A stretch of DNA of 64,000 bases from Psychrobacter proteolyticus (GTDB taxonomy: Bacteria > Pseudomonadota > Gammaproteobacteria > Pseudomonadales > Moraxellaceae). Shown piece after piece: positions 39,346 through 48,859 of the stretch; position 1 is the stretch's first letter, and each line of letters opens with the position of its first letter. The notes beneath the pieces were generated by a model. That model ran no database searches. It worked only from the letters and a program-made list of their open reading frames with translations, and was not told the origin of the DNA. A program made the position numbers and the translations under genes. Where the stretch lies: NCBI RefSeq assembly GCF_003350005.1, contig NZ_QLKS01000002.1:1-64000 (forward strand), in the 5' to 3' direction.

Positions 39346-40085
39346 TGAATATTTTAAACCATCCTGAATTGGCTGGGTTTTATTCGCTTGCAGCAGTGGC
39401 GATATTTGCCAGTCTGCGCGTAGTGACTCAGGCCAATCCAGTGCATGCTATCTTATCAATGATTGTGTCGTTGTTGGCAATTGCTGGGATATTTTTTGTA
39501 CTAGGTGCGCCGTTTGCAGGAGCATTAGAGATTGTTGTTTATGCAGGTGCCATTATGGTGCTATTTGTTTTCGTTATCATGATGCTTAATTTGGGCATGA
39601 GTAATGACGAGCGCGAAGAGCGTTGGCTCGATGCAGGCACTTGGGCGATACCGACAGGATTGACGATAATTATTGCCGTTGTGCTCTATGCGATGATTGG
39701 TCTCAATCATGATGAAGCTGTCATGATGGGTGGCACGACTATCTCTGCCAAAGCAGTCGGTACGGTGTTATTTACCAAATACATTATGCTGGTTGAAGTG
39801 GCAGCATTGCTATTATTGGCAGCCTTGGTCGCCGCTTATCATTTAGGTAAAGAGACAGTCGACGATGAGGTCATCGGTAATGATAGCCAAAACTTCAAGC
39901 CAAGCGTAGGCAGTATCAAACAATACGACAATGATAGTACGCTTACACAGCATGACGGCGTAGAAATGGCTAAGCCTTACGAATATAAAGATGTTGACCC
40001 GCATGACTATGTAGGTATGAAGGTAGGCATGAAAGCAGGTAGTCAAGTAGGTGCGAACAAAGTTACGCGCAAGGAGTCAGACTAA
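39342..40085 (+). CDS. nuoJ: NADH-quinone oxidoreductase subunit J
   Basis: This is a membrane subunit with five predicted helices in the first 170 residues. [20 protein letters not shown] (about 59-78) contains the family's pi-bulge helix region. It is part of the proton-transfer path between NuoH/K and the antiporter-like subunits. The C-terminal 75 residues are a hydrophilic extension beyond E. coli NuoJ (184). It overlaps nuoI by four bases and nuoK by one. Confidence 0.95.
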   Translation: MMNILNHPELAGFYSLAAVAIFASLRVVTQANPVHAILSMIVSLLAIAGIFFVLGAPFAGALEIVVYAGAIMVLFVFVIMMLNLGMSNDEREERWLDAGTWAIPTGLTIIIAVVLYAMIGLNHDEAVMMGGTTISAKAVGTVLFTKYIMLVEVAALLLLAALVAAYHLGKETVDDEVIGNDSQNFKPSVGSIKQYDNDSTLTQHDGVEMAKPYEYKDVDPHDYVGMKVGMKAGSQVGANKVTRKESD

Positions 40086-40492
40086 TGGTACTAGCAGCAA
40101 GCGTGGCACAAGATGTGTCAAACGTGCCGTTTGCCCACGAGGTGGCAGGCTTAGTACAGCCAGTTGCTGAGGCGCAAAATGTACTGGGTATGATACCCAT
40201 GAGCCATGGACTGATTTTGGCAGGCATTTTATTTGCTATCGGTCTGTGCGGCGTTATGGTACGACGTAACTTCTTATTTATGCTAATGAGTCTTGAGATC
40301 ATGATGAATGCGGCAGCATTGGCATTTGTAGTGGCAGGTAGTCGCTGGGTCGATCCAGACGGACAGATTATGTTTATCTTTATTTTGACCTTGGCCGCGG
40401 CTGAAGCGTCAATTGGTCTGGCAATATTATTGCGTTTTTATCATCAGCGTGGGCATCTCGATGTCGATAGCGCCAATGAGATGAAAGGATGA
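40085..40492 (+). CDS. nuoK: NADH-quinone oxidoreductase subunit K
   Basis: The small membrane subunit has three helices. Its conserved part begins at [19 protein letters not shown] (residue 36). The buried glutamates are in [15 protein letters not shown] and [15 protein letters not shown], which are needed for proton pumping. The 35-residue N-terminal extension ([20 protein letters not shown]) is absent from E. coli NuoK (100). Translation could also begin at the internal ATG near 40190, but the one-base overlap with nuoJ supports 40085. Confidence 0.94.
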   Translation: MVLAASVAQDVSNVPFAHEVAGLVQPVAEAQNVLGMIPMSHGLILAGILFAIGLCGVMVRRNFLFMLMSLEIMMNAAALAFVVAGSRWVDPDGQIMFIFILTLAAAEASIGLAILLRFYHQRGHLDVDSANEMKG

Positions 40493-40496
40493 TGTC

Positions 40497-42371
40497 ATGA
40501 GTTTATTACCATTAACCTTTATATTCCCGCTCATTGGCTTTTTGATTTTAGCCTTTATGCGCGACAAATTATCAGAAACGGTCGCAGCGATTGTTGGCGT
40601 GGGTAGCATGCTGCTCTCAGCATTATGCACGCTAGTGGTTAGCTATACCTTTTTGACTACCAATCCAGCTGGAACGATAATTGAAGTTCCGCTATGGACT
40701 TGGTTCCAAGTTGGCGACTTTGCGCCACATTTCGGTTTGAGCTTTGATGGTCTTGCATTGACCATGACAGGTGTCATTACTGGGATTGGCTTTTTGATTC
40801 ATCTGTTTGCCTCTTGGTATATGAAAGGCGACACTGGCTTTGCTCGTTTCTTTAGCTATATGAACTTGTTTGTGGCCAGTATGTTACTACTGGTACTCGC
40901 AGATGACTTATTTCTGCTATATCTCGGTTGGGAAGGCGTGGGTATCTGTTCGTACTTATTGATTGGTTACTATTATCATGATAGAGCCAACGGCCGTGCC
41001 GCGATGAAAGCCTTTACCGTTACTCGTGTCGGTGATGTGTTCTTAGCCTTTGGTTTGTTTTTATTATTCCGTGAATTCGGTACGCTTAATATTCAAGAGA
41101 TTATTACGCGCGCGCCAGAAGTATTCGATGTTAACAACCCAACGATGATGCTTACCACGATGATGTTGGTCGGCGGCGCGATGGGTAAATCAGCGCAGTT
41201 GCCACTACACACATGGCTTGCTGATGCGATGGCAGGTCCAACACCAGTATCGGCATTGATTCACGCAGCAACGATGGTCACAGCAGGTGTTTATTTAATC
41301 GCCCGTCTACATCCATTGTTTGAGCTGACCCCAGGTATCTTGTTGTATTGGGTTGGCGGCGTAGGGGCATTGACGTTGGTTGTTGCTGGATTCTGTGCAC
41401 TCGCGCAAACAGATATTAAACGTATTCTTGCTTATTCGACCATGAGTCAAATTGGCTATATGTTCTTAGCGCTTGGCGTGGGCGCATGGCAAGGGGCAAT
41501 CTTCCATCTGATGACCCATGCTTTCTTTAAAGCATTGCTGTTCTTATCATCAGGTGCCGTCATCCTTGCGGTACATCACGAGCAAGACATTTTTAAAATG
41601 GGCGGCCTACGTAAAAAGATCCCATTGGTATTTTGGTGTTATATCATCGGTGGCGGTGCACTTGCTGCCATACCTTGGGTTACCGTTGGTTTTTACTCTA
41701 AAGAAGCGATTCTTTGGGAGACTTATGCAACAGGTCACTTAGTACTATTCTATATGGGTGTATTCGGTGCATTCTTAACCGCGATTTATACGTTCCGTAT
41801 GATTTGGATCATATTCTTTGGTGAAGAAAAAACCCATGCGCATAAACTATCAGGGGTGTCGTATTGGTTGCCTTTGACCGTGTTGCTAGTGCTGTCTACC
41901 GCTGTTGGTGCTTGGATTACGCCACCATTAGATGGTGTGCTGCCAGAGAGCGTTGGTCATCTATTAGAAGTTGCCGGTCAAGCACATGCTAAGCACACCG
42001 CAGAGTATATCGCGATGGGTGCCATGGCAACAGGTTTGATATTGGCAGCACTATTATATGTCGTCAACAAAGGTCGCTTGCTCACTAGCTTTAAGCGCTC
42101 ACGTATTGGTGGGGCACTATATCACTGGTGCTACCATGGCCTAGGTTTCGACGCGCTATATGATGTAATTTTTGTAAAACCCTTTTTATTCATCGGCCGC
42201 TTATTAAAAGCCGACCCTATCGATAAAACGTGGTTGCTGTTACCTAAGCTTGCCTCAGCTGGTAATAAAGTATTGTCTGCGACACAAACAGGGTCTCTTC
42301 GAGGTTATGCCACAAGCTTTGGCTTGGGTATGGCTGTATTGCTGGTGCTGGTAATGATGACGGTGGTGTAA
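40497..42371 (+). CDS. nuoL: NADH-quinone oxidoreductase subunit L
   Basis: This 624-residue antiporter-like proton-pumping subunit lies at the distal end of the membrane arm. It has about sixteen helices and a C-terminal lateral helix. Family landmarks are LYLGWEGVGICSYLLIGYY (key Glu), KSAQLPLHTWLADAMAGPTP (key Lys) and SALIHAATMVTAGVYLIAR. The ATGATGTC start lies four bases after nuoK. Confidence 0.97.
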   Translation: MSLLPLTFIFPLIGFLILAFMRDKLSETVAAIVGVGSMLLSALCTLVVSYTFLTTNPAGTIIEVPLWTWFQVGDFAPHFGLSFDGLALTMTGVITGIGFLIHLFASWYMKGDTGFARFFSYMNLFVASMLLLVLADDLFLLYLGWEGVGICSYLLIGYYYHDRANGRAAMKAFTVTRVGDVFLAFGLFLLFREFGTLNIQEIITRAPEVFDVNNPTMMLTTMMLVGGAMGKSAQLPLHTWLADAMAGPTPVSALIHAATMVTAGVYLIARLHPLFELTPGILLYWVGGVGALTLVVAGFCALAQTDIKRILAYSTMSQIGYMFLALGVGAWQGAIFHLMTHAFFKALLFLSSGAVILAVHHEQDIFKMGGLRKKIPLVFWCYIIGGGALAAIPWVTVGFYSKEAILWETYATGHLVLFYMGVFGAFLTAIYTFRMIWIIFFGEEKTHAHKLSGVSYWLPLTVLLVLSTAVGAWITPPLDGVLPESVGHLLEVAGQAHAKHTAEYIAMGAMATGLILAALLYVVNKGRLLTSFKRSRIGGALYHWCYHGLGFDALYDVIFVKPFLFIGRLLKADPIDKTWLLLPKLASAGNKVLSATQTGSLRGYATSFGLGMAVLLVLVMMTVV

Positions 42372-42373
42372 AG

Positions 42374-43999
42374 ATGATTGAGTTACAACAAACGTGGATG
42401 CTACCAGCATTAATCGCAATTCCTTTTATTGCAGGATTGCTATGCTGGTTGGTAGAGCGATTTAATAAACGTCTGCCGCGCTGGATTGCCTTGATCGGTA
42501 TGATGTTGACCTTTGCTTTGTCATTGGTACTTTGGCAGCAGGGCGATTTTAGCGGTATGAGTCAGCAGGTCATTGCACCAGATGCTGCAGTGCCTTGGGT
42601 AGCAGAATTTAGTGTGCCGTGGATACCAAGTTTTGGTATTAGTTTTCACTTAGCACTAGATGGTTTGTCATTGATGATGGTAGCTCTAACAGGCTTACTT
42701 GGTGTGGCAGCTGTTGCTTGTTCGTGGAATGAGATTCAGCGCCGCGTTGGTTTCTTCCACCTGAACTTGCTATGGAGTTTGGGCGGCGTTATTGGTGTTT
42801 TCTTAGCCATTGATCTGTTCTTATTCTTCTTCTTTTGGGAGATGATGCTGGTTCCTATCTACTTCTTGATCGCGATTTGGGGTCATGATGTGGTTGGCAA
42901 AACCAAAGAATACGCGGCCACCAAGTTCTTTATCTATACCCAAGCGTCTGGGCTTATCATGCTCATCGGTATTTTGGTATTGGTCATTATCAGCTATGCC
43001 CAAAAAGGGGTAGTGAGCTTTAACTATAATGACTTGCTCGGTACGTCACTTGGCGGCTGGGAATATCCAATCATGCTGTGCTTCTTTATTGGCTTTGCGG
43101 TGAAGTTGCCAATCATTCCTTTCCACGGCTGGTTGCCAGATGCGCATGCGCAGGCACCAACGGCAGGTTCGGTGGATTTGGCAGGGGTGCTCATCAAGAC
43201 TGCTGCATATGGCTTGATTCGTTTTGTGTTGCCGCTATTTCCAGCAGCGTCACAAGAGTTTGCGCCGATAGCGATTACCCTAGGTACGATTGGTATCTTC
43301 TACGGTGCATGGCTAGCATTTATGCAGACCGACATGAAGCGTTTGCTGGCCTATACCAGTATCTCGCACATGGGTTTTGTGGTACTAGCAATCTATGCGG
43401 GAACATTGCTCAGCTTACAAGGTCTGATGATTCAGATGCTTGCTCATGGCTTGAGTTCAGCCGCACTATTCATTATGGCAGGACAGCTATATGAGCGTCT
43501 GCATACACGCGATTTGACCTTGATGGGTGGTATGTGGGGACAGTTCCGCTATTACGCACCGATATTGATGTTCTTCTGTGCCGCGCTGCTAGGTATTCCT
43601 GGTACGGGTAACTTCATTGGCGAGTTCATGATTTTATTTGGCTCATTTGCTCAGTATCCAGTGTTTGTGGTTTTTGCGACATTCAGTTTGGTATTAGCAG
43701 GTCTTTATTCGCTTATTTTGATTCATCGCGCACTATTTGGTGAAAACAACATCGCCGCATTGGCAGAGCGAGAGACTAAGTCACATGGCTTACCTGCACG
43801 TAAATTAAAAGATTTGGGCAAGCGCGAGCTGTCATTACTACTGATGCTAGCCGCTGGTTTGGTATGGCTCGGACTGTACCCACAGCCGTTCCTTGATACC
43901 TCAAGTCATGCTATGCAGTGGATCAATAACGCATATATATACAGTCAAGTGACACAGGTAGATGCGTCGCAGCTACTTGATGTAATGGAGGCACGTTAA
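42374..43999 (+). CDS. nuoM: NADH-quinone oxidoreductase subunit M
   Basis: This 541-residue antiporter-like proton-pumping subunit contains FFFFWEMMLVPIYFLIAIWG (key Glu), FAVKLPIIPFHGWLPDAHAQ (key Lys) and PTAGSVDLAGVLIKTAAYGL, all diagnostic of NuoM. The length is slightly above E. coli (509), from a longer C-terminus. It begins two bases after the nuoL stop. Confidence 0.97.
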   Translation: MIELQQTWMLPALIAIPFIAGLLCWLVERFNKRLPRWIALIGMMLTFALSLVLWQQGDFSGMSQQVIAPDAAVPWVAEFSVPWIPSFGISFHLALDGLSLMMVALTGLLGVAAVACSWNEIQRRVGFFHLNLLWSLGGVIGVFLAIDLFLFFFFWEMMLVPIYFLIAIWGHDVVGKTKEYAATKFFIYTQASGLIMLIGILVLVIISYAQKGVVSFNYNDLLGTSLGGWEYPIMLCFFIGFAVKLPIIPFHGWLPDAHAQAPTAGSVDLAGVLIKTAAYGLIRFVLPLFPAASQEFAPIAITLGTIGIFYGAWLAFMQTDMKRLLAYTSISHMGFVVLAIYAGTLLSLQGLMIQMLAHGLSSAALFIMAGQLYERLHTRDLTLMGGMWGQFRYYAPILMFFCAALLGIPGTGNFIGEFMILFGSFAQYPVFVVFATFSLVLAGLYSLILIHRALFGENNIAALAERETKSHGLPARKLKDLGKRELSLLLMLAAGLVWLGLYPQPFLDTSSHAMQWINNAYIYSQVTQVDASQLLDVMEAR

Positions 44000-44002
44000 G
44001 TC

Positions 44003-45481
44003 ATGAATGATATTACGATGAATGATTTGATAGGATTGTTGCCTTACGCGCCGATTATCGCCGTAGTGATTACGGTACTCACGGTTATGATCGCGATTAC
44101 CTTTAAACGCTCGCACATGGTCACCGGTACGATTACGGTGGCAGGCTTAAACATTGGTCTATTCACCCTGATCGGTCAGATGATCGGTGTGATTGAGAGC
44201 GGATCTATCGCGCCAAACGCTGAGCAGTTATTTGTCATAGATAACTTTGCTCAGTTTAATATGGTGGTGATTTTTATCTGTGCCTTGGCTTGTTGTACGC
44301 TGTCTTATGCGTATCTGGCTAATCTTAAAGATAACAAAGAAGAGCTGTACTTGCTCATGCTGCTATCGACCATTGGTGCATTACTAATGGTAAGCGCGCA
44401 GCATATGGCGTCATTCTTTATGAGCCTAGAGATGCTGTCAGTACCACTATATGGTTTGCTCGCTTATACTTATATGCGCAACCAGTCACTTGAGTCGGGA
44501 CTGAAGTATTTGGTATTGTCGGCGACTGCATCAGCGACGTTGCTAATGGGTATGGCTTTTATCTATGCAGAAGTAGGCTCACTAGCATTTAAGCCAATCA
44601 GCATGGTACTAGGCAATATCTTTGAGTCACCATTACTGATATTAGGCGCGGCAATGATGATGTTTGGTATCGCCTTTAAACTCTCGGCTGCTCCTTTCCA
44701 TATGTGGACGCCAGATGTTTATGAAGGTGCACCAGCGCCTATTGCTACCTTTTTAGCATCAGTATCAAAAGTGGCGATGATGGCACTAGCAGTGCGTTTC
44801 TTAATCGATACTGCTTTGCTGGCATTACCATCAGTGCAAATGCTATTGATGGTAATGGCAACGTTATCTATCTTGGTAGGTAACTTATTGGCAGTACGTC
44901 AAACCAGCCTCAAACGTCTACTCGGTTACTCATCTATTGCCCATATGGGTTACGTGATGATCGTGATTGTTAGTATTGGTTCAGCCGCTGATAGTATCTC
45001 TAGTATGTATATGGCAGTCTATGCCTTTACCTCTATCGGTGCCTTTGGTGTAGTGACATTGATGTCGAGTCCATATCGCTTATCTGGTGAAGCCGATGAG
45101 TTGACGCATTATCAAGGGCTATTCTGGCGTCGTCCAGTACTGACCGCTGTCATGACCATCATGATGTTGTCATTGGCTGGTATTCCGTTGACGGCAGGCT
45201 TTATCACCAAGCTATTTGCTATCTTAGCTGCGGTACAAGGCACCAACTGGTTCTTGGCTGCGATGATTATCTTGGGTAGTGCGATTGGTCTATTCTACTA
45301 CTTACGCGTTTTACTCACGCTGTTCAAACGCCCTAAGCAGTTCATCGAGTTTGACGTGTCTGGGCAATGGGGTATCCGTACCGGTGGTATCATGGTCATT
45401 GCTGTGACGGCAATTATTCTATTCTTTGGTATCTTGCCAAATAGTATGATTGAGTGGGCAAGTTTGGCTCGCATTTGGTAA
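44003..45481 (+). CDS. nuoN: NADH-quinone oxidoreductase subunit N
   Basis: This is the third antiporter-like subunit, 492 residues with about fourteen helices. It contains FFMSLEMLSVPLYGLLAYTY (key Glu), FKLSAAPFHMWTPDVYEGAP (key Lys) and SLKRLLGYSSIAHMGYVMI. It closes the operon and is followed by two hairpins. Confidence 0.97.
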   Translation: MNDITMNDLIGLLPYAPIIAVVITVLTVMIAITFKRSHMVTGTITVAGLNIGLFTLIGQMIGVIESGSIAPNAEQLFVIDNFAQFNMVVIFICALACCTLSYAYLANLKDNKEELYLLMLLSTIGALLMVSAQHMASFFMSLEMLSVPLYGLLAYTYMRNQSLESGLKYLVLSATASATLLMGMAFIYAEVGSLAFKPISMVLGNIFESPLLILGAAMMMFGIAFKLSAAPFHMWTPDVYEGAPAPIATFLASVSKVAMMALAVRFLIDTALLALPSVQMLLMVMATLSILVGNLLAVRQTSLKRLLGYSSIAHMGYVMIVIVSIGSAADSISSMYMAVYAFTSIGAFGVVTLMSSPYRLSGEADELTHYQGLFWRRPVLTAVMTIMMLSLAGIPLTAGFITKLFAILAAVQGTNWFLAAMIILGSAIGLFYYLRVLLTLFKRPKQFIEFDVSGQWGIRTGGIMVIAVTAIILFFGILPNSMIEWASLARIW

Positions 45482-45496
45482 TGTTGCTGAGTCAAT

Positions 45497-45529
45497 ACAA
45501 CAGATAAATCGCTGCGATCTATCTGTTGT
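45497..45529 (+). terminator. Long hairpin after nuoN (no T-run)
   Basis: ACAACAGATA/TATCTGTTGT plus the inner ATCG/CGAT form a 14-pair stem with one A-C mismatch and a 3-nt loop, 16 bases after the nuoN stop. Without a T-run it may protect or process the 3' end rather than terminate. Confidence 0.6.
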
Positions 45530-45545
45530 TACGGTTAAAAAACCA

Positions 45546-45588
45546 AGATGCGCCAGCTTTATGATAAGCTTGGCGCATCTTTTTTTAT
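45546..45588 (+). terminator. nuo operon terminator
   Basis: The stem AGATGCGCCA/TGGCGCATCT is flanked by an inner AGCTT/AAGCT and followed by seven T. Confidence 0.92.
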
Positions 45589-45675
45589 GCTTACCTTTTT
45601 TGTATTTATCTTCTTTTATCTATCAAAGGTATCTTATAAAAATACAGTTTAATAAAGTATAAGTGACGAATAATT

Positions 45676-46503
45676 ATGAGTGATAATATCCAAACAGTAA
45701 CGGTGCTCAGTAAAACCACATGGACGCCAAATTTATTTAGCTTTACCGTCAGCCGTCCCGATAGCTTTAAGTTTACAGCGGGGCAGTTTGTACGCTTGGG
45801 CGTCAATCCTAGTCAATTAAAATATTATCAACAGACTGATGCAAGTGATGAAGTCTCTGATACCGCATTGAATGAAGATGTCTTCCGCGCGTATTCGATT
45901 GTCTCTTCGCCATTTGATGAGGTAATAGAGTTTTTTTCTATCGTGATACCGGATGGGGCATTTACCTCGCAATTGCAGCATTTACAAGTGGGGGATGAGC
46001 TGCTGCTCAACACCATGCCATTTGGGTTTTTGACGTTAGCACGTTACCAAAAACCATTGCCAAAAGATTTATGGCTGCTAGCAACAGGGACTGGTTTAGC
46101 ACCGTTCTTATCGATGCTGCAAGATTTAAAGACATGGGAAGATTACGAGCACATTGTATTGGCTTATAGCGCACGCTCGACAGAAGAACTTGCGTACGTT
46201 GAGAAAATTGAGAGCCTACAAGAAGACTTCGGCACGCTGGTTGATAATCCAGCAAATCTTATCTTTATCCCAATCGTCACTCGTGAGCCTGTCGAAGGTG
46301 CATTGTCAGAGCGTCTGCCGAAGCTACTACTAGAGGGTACGTTGCAAGCGCGCGCGGGTATCGCATTAGATATTGATACTACGCATGTCATGCTATGTGG
46401 CAACCCAGACATGGTAGAAGATACCAAAGAGGCGTTAAAGACATTGGGACTGGTAATGAATCGCCGCGGTGAGGGTAATATTGCCGTAGAGAACTACTGG
46501 TAG
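45676..46503 (+). CDS. fpr: Ferredoxin-NADP+ reductase
   Basis: The 275-residue flavoenzyme moves electrons between NADPH and ferredoxin or flavodoxin. The FAD site is RAYSIVSSP (about 75-83), the phosphate region is IVIPDGAFTSQL, the NADP site is LLATGTGLAPFLSMLQD (about 136-152), and the C-terminal segment MLCGNPDMVEDTKEAL ends in an aromatic Tyr-Trp pair that would stack on FAD. An insertion at about 50-70 (Asp/Ser/Glu-rich) lengthens it relative to E. coli Fpr (248). It has its own terminator. Regulation is not evident from sequence. Confidence 0.93.
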   Translation: MSDNIQTVTVLSKTTWTPNLFSFTVSRPDSFKFTAGQFVRLGVNPSQLKYYQQTDASDEVSDTALNEDVFRAYSIVSSPFDEVIEFFSIVIPDGAFTSQLQHLQVGDELLLNTMPFGFLTLARYQKPLPKDLWLLATGTGLAPFLSMLQDLKTWEDYEHIVLAYSARSTEELAYVEKIESLQEDFGTLVDNPANLIFIPIVTREPVEGALSERLPKLLLEGTLQARAGIALDIDTTHVMLCGNPDMVEDTKEALKTLGLVMNRRGEGNIAVENYW

Positions 46504-46517
46504 TTGACGACTTTAAT

Positions 46518-46569
46518 AAAAAACGCTGCATCTATAAGGCCAATAACCTCTAAGATGCAGCGTTTTTTT
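46518..46569. terminator. Terminator after fpr
   Basis: AAAAAACGCTGCATCT pairs with AGATGCAGCGTTTTTT and has A/T runs on both flanks. It serves fpr and possibly the convergent unknown gene. Confidence 0.9.
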
Positions 46570-46607
46570 ATGGGATAAAACATTGTCTTATGGGATGAAA
46601 CATTAGC
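46568..46607. repeat. 20-bp two-copy tandem repeat
   Basis: TTATGGGATAAAACATTGTC and TTATGGGATGAAACATTAGC lie between the fpr terminator and the end of the convergent unknown gene. Confidence 0.75.
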
Positions 46608-46610
46608 GAC

Positions 46611-47417
46611 TTACTCTTGGCTTGGTTCAGTCGCATCGTCTACAGGGTTAATAGGGCCTTGCATCAATTCAGGATCATCATCATCACCGATGATATCTTC
46701 GTTACTGCTGGCCGCCAGTAAATCACGATAGTTGATTTGAGCCTTCAAAATCATTTGCTCTTCTTCTAGCTCGCCATAATTTATCTGTACCTTATGCAAG
46801 GTACTCATGATTTTCTTGTTGTTTTTTAACCAACGATGGATATCGAGATAAATCACTTCGTCTTTTGCGCGAGCAATATTGACGTATGACAGAATAAAGC
46901 CTAAAGGGTCTTTTTTGAGGACGCTATGATAAAACCAAATCGCCAGTTTGACGCCTTGACGTTTCACGAAAGATTCGCAGCGCAGATTTAAGATATCGGT
47001 ATAAGTTTGCTGACCAAATACAAAGCGTTGCACATTGCGATCGAGTTGGACGTGAACTAAGCTAAAGTTACTTGCCACCTCGGCATAGATGCCGCCTGCA
47101 TTGACAGTGCAGTACAAACGAAACCAATCCTCATGCATCTCGACACGTAGCTCTAAAATGGCTTTTACATTGTCGGTGACGAATTTTTGTAGTGCATCAT
47201 TAACGTAAGTCTGTGCCACTGGCAATGACAACTCATCTTCGAACTTGTCCGTCGTCTTATTATAGATATCTTTAACCGATTGGGCGATACGCTCCCAACC
47301 ACTGCCGAATGACTCGTCAAAACGATAGCCAATACTCTCGAAGAACTCATCAAAATTGTCTGAATTATTCACGTTATCAAAGTCACTCAAACTTATTATC
47401 CTTATAGGGCGCGTCAT
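46611..47417 (-). CDS. Conserved hypothetical protein, 268 residues
   Basis: I do not recognise this protein. It is soluble, acidic and mostly helical, with no signal peptide or membrane helix. Aromatic-rich segments (WFRLYCTVNAGGIYAEV, about 92-108; GVKLAIWFYHSVLKKDP, about 155-171) suggest a folded core. The C-terminal 35 residues are acidic and disordered (IIGDDDDPELMQGP). Base composition matches the core genome, so it looks like a resident lineage gene. No clear Shine-Dalgarno precedes the ATG at 47417, so the start is uncertain. It stands alone, convergent to fpr. Confidence 0.75.
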   Translation of the reverse strand: MTRPIRIISLSDFDNVNNSDNFDEFFESIGYRFDESFGSGWERIAQSVKDIYNKTTDKFEDELSLPVAQTYVNDALQKFVTDNVKAILELRVEMHEDWFRLYCTVNAGGIYAEVASNFSLVHVQLDRNVQRFVFGQQTYTDILNLRCESFVKRQGVKLAIWFYHSVLKKDPLGFILSYVNIARAKDEVIYLDIHRWLKNNKKIMSTLHKVQINYGELEEEQMILKAQINYRDLLAASSNEDIIGDDDDPELMQGPINPVDDATEPSQE

Positions 47418-47971
47418 TCAATCGGTGACGTAAAAATGGCTAAACAAACTTTGTAGGCTATCATTAATTTAAACGAAAGCTAATCATCTATAATTTCTGA
47501 ATATCTACGACCATTAGTAATTTTTATACTGATAGGTAGCAAAAGCGAAAAACTGACCTCTGATACTAGTGCGTAGTGAATCTGCACTTATTGTGCTGCT
47601 TATTCATCTACTGTGCCTAATTAAGACAATGAACAGTTCTGATTGTTGCAAAGTATCGTGCTACTAATTCTATTGTGCTAAAGCAGTATATAACAAATAC
47701 AGTGGCTTCAAAATGAACACATGCGTTTTATAGCAATTCATTTGGTATAGGCAGTGTTTTGTCTGCCTTGTATATTCTTAAATGCATGATTTTCAATCAG
47801 CGGATAAGGTTACCAATACTGCATGGCAGATGTCAAAGTGCCGTCTCAGTGCTTATACTGGCGACATAATTCTATGTCATGTTATGATAGCGCCAGTATA
47901 AATCATGCCTATCGTTACAACACTTGTTAAATAGTGCTTTGTACTGATGTGCTCACAAGCTGAGATTCATT
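47418..47971. other. Intergenic region between divergent unknown gene and tonB-like gene
   Basis: No gene is seen. A 10-bp perfect inverted repeat (47854-47900) that encloses a second small palindrome lies about 70 bp before the tonB-like gene and is the main recognisable element. Confidence 0.45.
47854..47900. promoter_or_regulatory. Nested inverted repeat upstream of the tonB-like gene
   Basis: TATACTGGCG (47854-47863) pairs perfectly with CGCCAGTATA (47891-47900). Inside are GACATA/TATGTC and CATAA/TTATG. It could fold in RNA or bind a dimeric regulator. It does not match a Fur box well. Confidence 0.45.
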
Positions 47972-48859
47972 GTGGCCTATATAAAAGACTCACAGAGCTA
48001 TCATTTTTCCGCGCAAGCGCCCAAGCGTGATATAAGTTTGCCTGTCGCTATTGTTATTGCGGTGGCTGTTCATGTGCTGATTATTTTCGGGATTAGCTTT
48101 TCTATGGGAAAAGACCCAGCTGCTATGATGCAAGATGTGGCAAAGGTGCTGACCGATAACATGCAGCCCAATGAAGATGCGCACTTTATTGCCAATGCTT
48201 CGCAAGAGGGCGGCGGTACAATAGAAGAGCAGCTAAGACAAGAGAACAATCAGCTAAGTGCAATGTCTGCTGAGCAAATGAGTGAGACTCAAGATATCGT
48301 TAACTTACAGCGTAAAGTGCTTCAGCAGCGCTATCAAGAAAGCTACCTACGCACGACGTTAAGTTGGCGTCAGGCCACTGTAGAGTCGGATAATGATAGC
48401 GAGCAAGCGCAAGATGATGCGATGGCGCAAGAAGAGCGGCTACGTAAGCAGATTGCAACCTTAGAGGCTCAGCTATCTCAGCGTCAGCAGGTCTACGCGA
48501 CCAAATCCAAAGTCGTGACGATGGATAGTAATTCGACCACACGGGGTGCGGCAGCAGATTATATCAATACATTCCGTGAGCATGTCGAGCGAGTGGGCAA
48601 CTTGCATTATCCTGTGCAAGCGCGTGCTCAAGGCATTACGGGTGAAGTACGCCTTATGGTTATCGTCAGTAATGACGGCAATATCAAAGCCATTCGTTTA
48701 CTTGAAAGCTCAAACTCTACGATATTGGATGAAGCGGCCAAGCAGTCGGTACGACAAGCTGCACCTTTTGGTAAGTTCACCGAAGACATGAGCGATATCG
48801 TCGAGCTGCGCTTGATACGTACTTACCGCTATAGTGATACAGTCGAAGTAACGTACTAA
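47972..48859 (+). CDS. TonB family energy-transducer protein, apparently truncated at the C-terminus
   Basis: The 295-residue protein starts at GTG 47972. One N-terminal membrane helix (about 22-44) anchors it in the inner membrane. A Gln/Glu-rich coiled-coil region (about 80-180) spans the periplasm. The TonB C-terminal domain (about 200-290) has YPVQARAQGITGEVRLMVIV and ILDEAAKQSVRQAAPFGKF. TonB proteins pass proton-motive force from ExbBD to outer-membrane receptors. The middle is coiled coil rather than Pro-rich, so this is a TonB-domain protein of unknown receptor. Its stop lies inside a 14-bp near-duplication; removing that restores a frame with a Lys-rich 46-residue tail to 49011. Confidence 0.85.
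   Translation: MAYIKDSQSYHFSAQAPKRDISLPVAIVIAVAVHVLIIFGISFSMGKDPAAMMQDVAKVLTDNMQPNEDAHFIANASQEGGGTIEEQLRQENNQLSAMSAEQMSETQDIVNLQRKVLQQRYQESYLRTTLSWRQATVESDNDSEQAQDDAMAQEERLRKQIATLEAQLSQRQQVYATKSKVVTMDSNSTTRGAAADYINTFREHVERVGNLHYPVQARAQGITGEVRLMVIVSNDGNIKAIRLLESSNSTILDEAAKQSVRQAAPFGKFTEDMSDIVELRLIRTYRYSDTVEVTY

Noticed and set aside
47854..47900. Fur box before the tonB-like gene
   Set aside because: The palindrome does not resemble the GATAATGATAATCATTATC consensus. It is reported only as an unassigned inverted repeat.
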